Shown: positions 7,701-8,628 of the stretch, piece after piece
How positions within the stretch are numbered: the stretch's first letter is position 1
Layout: every line of letters begins with the position of its first letter
Source: Candidatus Cloacimonadota bacterium
GTDB taxonomy: Bacteria; Cloacimonadota; Cloacimonadia; Cloacimonadales; TCS61
DNA length: 8,628 nt
Assembly (NCBI GenBank): GCA_018654125.1
Contig: JABIME010000020.1
Span: 1 to 8,628 of the forward strand
Direction: 5' to 3'
The notes under the pieces: generated by a model
Database searches by the model: none
What the model was told of the DNA's origin: nothing
The model's input: only the letters and a program-made list of their open reading frames with translations
Translations under genes and position numbers: made by a program

Positions 7701-7887
7701 CTCTGAAGGAAATAACACTGAATTTAAAGTTCGTGTTAATGGCAAAATTTATGTGGTTAATTTCGATAATACAGGTAAATTATTGAGTTGTATTTCTGAT
7801 TATGAAATCGCGCAAAAAGCAGAATTTGATTCTTTGATGAATATAATTTGGTGGACGTACAAGAACCATAATTTCTTGTTTGTGTAA
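4774..7887 (+). CDS. ygfK: YgfK-type flavin/iron-sulfur reductase, full length
   Basis: Large cytoplasmic oxidoreductase of 1037 residues, matching E. coli YgfK (about 1030), annotated elsewhere as a putative selenate reductase subunit. Residues about 40-390 form a dihydroorotate-dehydrogenase-like barrel: MGPAAGPHTQQTP (55-67), FELKTVQ with Lys83, TMHGCPPEDQE with Cys224, AKLSN (306-310) and SYAGGANFFNAKQLYDIGIR (355-374). Residues 449-505 carry the GltD-type cluster cysteines 449/454/458 and 497/501/505. FAD motif GAGPAG is at 550-555 with Asp573. The NAD(P) motif GGGNSA is at 679-684, followed by YRR (704-706). The closing FAD motif is IAGDAYRGPST (816-826). Ferredoxin-like cysteines are 895/898/902/905/909 and 935/938/941/945. 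Residues beyond 960 form a small cap-like tail. All cofactor motifs are intact. The modules match dihydropyrimidine dehydrogenase in a different order. NAD(P)H-driven reduction of a purine ring, feeding SsnA, is inferred; the selenate label is not supported by anything visible here. Confidence 0.92.
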   Translation: MSDIMIPVKFKKLLYWILEEYKKESTIFGIHKDKFYKKLDSSSFTIFGEKCETAMGPAAGPHTQQTPNIVASYLTGCRFFELKTVQIMDTLDIEKPCIEATDEGYNTEWSTELTVPQAYDEYVKGWFLLHMLNKMFGLSKADERSFVFNMSVGYDLVGIKKPKINDFIEGLKDASEHSDFLECKAVLKEAITAGDIPGITDPEFVETISPNISNSITLSTMHGCPPEDQELICKYLMSEKKLHTFLKMNPTLHGYEYVKNAFAKLGYDYITLKEESFTHDMQWEPAVKMLDVLIPFAKQHGVEFGAKLSNTLAVLNDKGMLPTDEMYMSGRALFPLTINLAKKLSHKYNGELSISYAGGANFFNAKQLYDIGIRPITIATDVLKPGGYTKFTQMANLLDESMAKPAPAKIDLAKLDTLALDSMEGTTFRMETKSQDPMYIDKKLGMLDCFVAPCTEGCPIDQDVPEYTRLIGEKRYLEAFELIISKNPLPHITGYICDHKCMLKCVRNDYEEPVLIRELKRVAAEKGFNNYMEKMKLDVTPVGIKVAVIGAGPAGLSSAYFLARQGFDVTIFDKTDKAGGTVTHTIPGFRIPDWAIENDIELIKRMGVKFEFNADENIDISELKSKGYKYINLAIGAWKSRTLPLEGDTSKVYGAIKFLQDWVKNPNAVDLGKNVAVVGGGNSAMDSARAAKKTAGVENVYIIYRRTIKQMPADREELDHAIKDGVIFKELINPVSYKDGILKCQVMKLGEADSSGRKRPVPIEGKFVEMQISSVLSAIGELVDYDILKANGIEVDDKGNIKIDEFKETNVENVFIAGDAYRGPSTVVESIADGQALTNGILAKEGISLERINPEDYEFDYDTRINEIRYKKGVINPTIEVLTTDDEIFAETKRCLECNFICNKCVEVCPNRANISIKVPGFENENQILHLDGLCNECGNCETFCPYDGAPYKDKFTLFWNDEDMKVNGNDGFLMISEGNNTEFKVRVNGKIYVVNFDNTGKLLSCISDYEIAQKAEFDSLMNIIWWTYKNHNFLFV

Positions 7888-7892
7888 AGGAT

Positions 7893-8016
7893 TGTCATCC
7901 TGAGGACTCTTATAGCTTTACTCACGAAGGATCTCATGGAAGTTCTTTTAGCTTTGCATCTTGCTAAAAGCCGAGATTCTTCCAAAGAACAACGTGAGAG
8001 AAACGTCAGAAAGACA
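7893..8016. repeat. Degenerate structured intergenic repeat (GTCATCCTGAG...GAAGGATCTC family)
   Basis: This is a long imperfect inverted repeat filling the gap after ygfK. Outer arms TGTCATCCTGA (7893-7903) and TCAGAAAGACA (8006-8016) pair with two mismatches. CTCACG (7921-7926) pairs with CGTGAG (7993-7998). GAAGGATCTC (7926-7935) pairs with GAGATTCTTC (7973-7982) with one G-T wobble, sharing base 7926 with the previous stem. The apical stem CTTTTAGC (7945-7952) pairs perfectly with GCTAAAAG (7963-7970). The ends and the GAAGGATCTC core resemble a repeat type that I recall from many environmental genomes. It encodes nothing. It may act as a terminator or mRNA stabiliser between ygfK and the next gene. 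Confidence 0.65.
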
Positions 8017-8046
8017 GGAGCAAAAATAATATAAAGGGAAGAAAAT

Positions 8047-8610
8047 ATGAAAATCTTAGCTATAAATGGAAGTCCAAATAGAAAGGGAAATACCCACAAT
8101 ATTGCTAAAGCAATAATGAGTGGAGCAGAGAAAAAAAATCACTCTCACAAAACAATTCATCTTTATGATCTTAAAATGAGTGATTGTATTGCGTGTAAAG
8201 ATGCAAACAAAATTCATACTGATAAAGATTGTGTTCATGATGATGACTTCAGAAATATTTTACTTCCTGAAATTCGTGAAGCAGATCTGATCATTTTTAG
8301 TTCACCTGTTTTCATGGGACACATCACGGGCAAGATGAAAACAATGTTTGATAGATGGTACACTTTTATTCTTAAAGATTTTGAGATCAGGGATTTGGAT
8401 AAGAAGAAATTCATCTCTATTGTAACTTCGGGAGCACCATCCAAAACCTTCAGAGATGTTTCTGACTATTTAGAAAAATGGTTAGGAAAATTCTTCTTCA
8501 ATCTAGAAAAAGTCGCAGTTATTCATGAGGGAGATTTCACTGGTGAAAGTGGTGAAAGTGATAAAGTTGAACTCTTAGTAAAATATGAGAAATTAGGTGA
8601 AACATTATAA
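8047..8610 (+). CDS. NAD(P)H-dependent FMN reductase / flavodoxin-fold oxidoreductase
   Basis: Small flavoprotein of 187 residues in the NADPH-dependent FMN reductase family. Phosphate-binding loop NGSPNRKGNT spans 7-16. The second FMN-contacting segment SSPVFMGHITGKMKTMFDR spans 85-103, and TSGAP (127-131) follows the next strand. Relatives of the iron-sulfur flavoprotein kind bear a C-x2-C-x2-C...C motif between these; here Cys47, Cys50 and Cys62 are present but the third position is Ala53, so a 4Fe-4S cluster is doubtful. Start ATG 8047 has AGGGAAG five bases upstream. It follows ygfK on the same strand after 159 bases that hold a structured repeat, so cotranscription is uncertain. It could pass electrons to or from YgfK, or be an unrelated quinone/flavin reductase; sequence alone does not decide. 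A 9-bp tandem repeat TGGTGAAAG (8541-8558) near the end encodes Gly-Glu-Ser twice. Confidence 0.85.
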   Translation: MKILAINGSPNRKGNTHNIAKAIMSGAEKKNHSHKTIHLYDLKMSDCIACKDANKIHTDKDCVHDDDFRNILLPEIREADLIIFSSPVFMGHITGKMKTMFDRWYTFILKDFEIRDLDKKKFISIVTSGAPSKTFRDVSDYLEKWLGKFFFNLEKVAVIHEGDFTGESGESDKVELLVKYEKLGETL

Positions 8611-8628
8611 TACTATGAAAATAAAAAA

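Noticed and set aside
4774..7887. Selenoprotein or selenate reductase reading of the ygfK locus
   Set aside because: There is no in-frame TGA within the gene and no selenium gene in the window; the selenate label comes from database naming, not from motifs seen here.
7893..8016. CRISPR-like or tRNA-like element after ygfK
   Set aside because: There is no regularly spaced repeat array and no cloverleaf or TTC loop; the symmetry is that of one long nested hairpin.
8541..8558. Tandem 9-bp repeat TGGTGAAAG in the flavoprotein gene
   Set aside because: Only two in-frame units in a hydrophilic C-terminal region; probably a small slippage duplication without wider meaning.
8615..8628. Possible start of another gene (ATG at 8615)
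   Set aside because: Only four complete codons remain in the window and the nearest AGGTGA lies 14 bases away, so it cannot be supported.

Overview
This window reads as a purine salvage and catabolism neighbourhood from an AT-rich bacterium, probably an anaerobe. The evidence is an oxygen-independent style of chemistry (a large iron-sulfur/flavin reductase of the YgfK type), the SsnA-YgfK gene pair, and transporters for nucleosides and xanthine/urate. The phylum cannot be fixed from the sequence. A degenerate copy of the 'GTCATCCTGAG...GAAGGATCTC' type of structured intergenic repeat near the right end is, from memory, common in environmental Gram-negative genomes (Bacteroidota/Cloacimonadota-like and others), but this is only a hint.

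Layout. Bases 1-642 (+) are the 3' part of an ABC permease of the nucleoside/simple-sugar class, cut by the window edge. After a 125-base leader comes a complete NCS2 purine permease (768-2156, +) that closely resembles E. coli XanQ. A 13-bp perfect hairpin (2171-2200) separates it from a convergent AraC-family regulator with a C-terminal GyrI-like ligand domain (2214-3089, -). The regulator is divergent from an SsnA-like amidohydrolase (3369-4673, +). The 279-base space between them holds a promoter for each direction and several palindromes and direct repeats. SsnA is followed, after two tandem 23-nt hairpins, by a full-length YgfK-like reductase (4774-7887, +). A 124-base structured repeat then precedes a small FMN-dependent oxidoreductase (8047-8610, +).

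How the genes may work together. The two transporters would import nucleosides and oxidised purine bases. YgfK carries the same functional modules as dihydropyrimidine dehydrogenase (FMN-type TIM barrel, GltD-like FAD/NAD(P) module, two ferredoxin clusters), but with the barrel at the N-terminus instead of near the C-terminus. A DPD-like reductase beside a metal-dependent cyclic amidohydrolase mirrors the reductive pyrimidine route, in which the ring is reduced and then opened hydrolytically. I infer that YgfK plus SsnA perform an analogous reductive opening of a purine such as urate or xanthine. The divergent AraC/GyrI-like protein would be the natural sensor. No xanthine dehydrogenase, selenium genes or later pathway enzymes lie in this window. 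The assignment therefore rests on these genes and on known clusters (E. coli ygfK-ssnA-xdhD-xanQ and the gut bacterial urate-degradation clusters).
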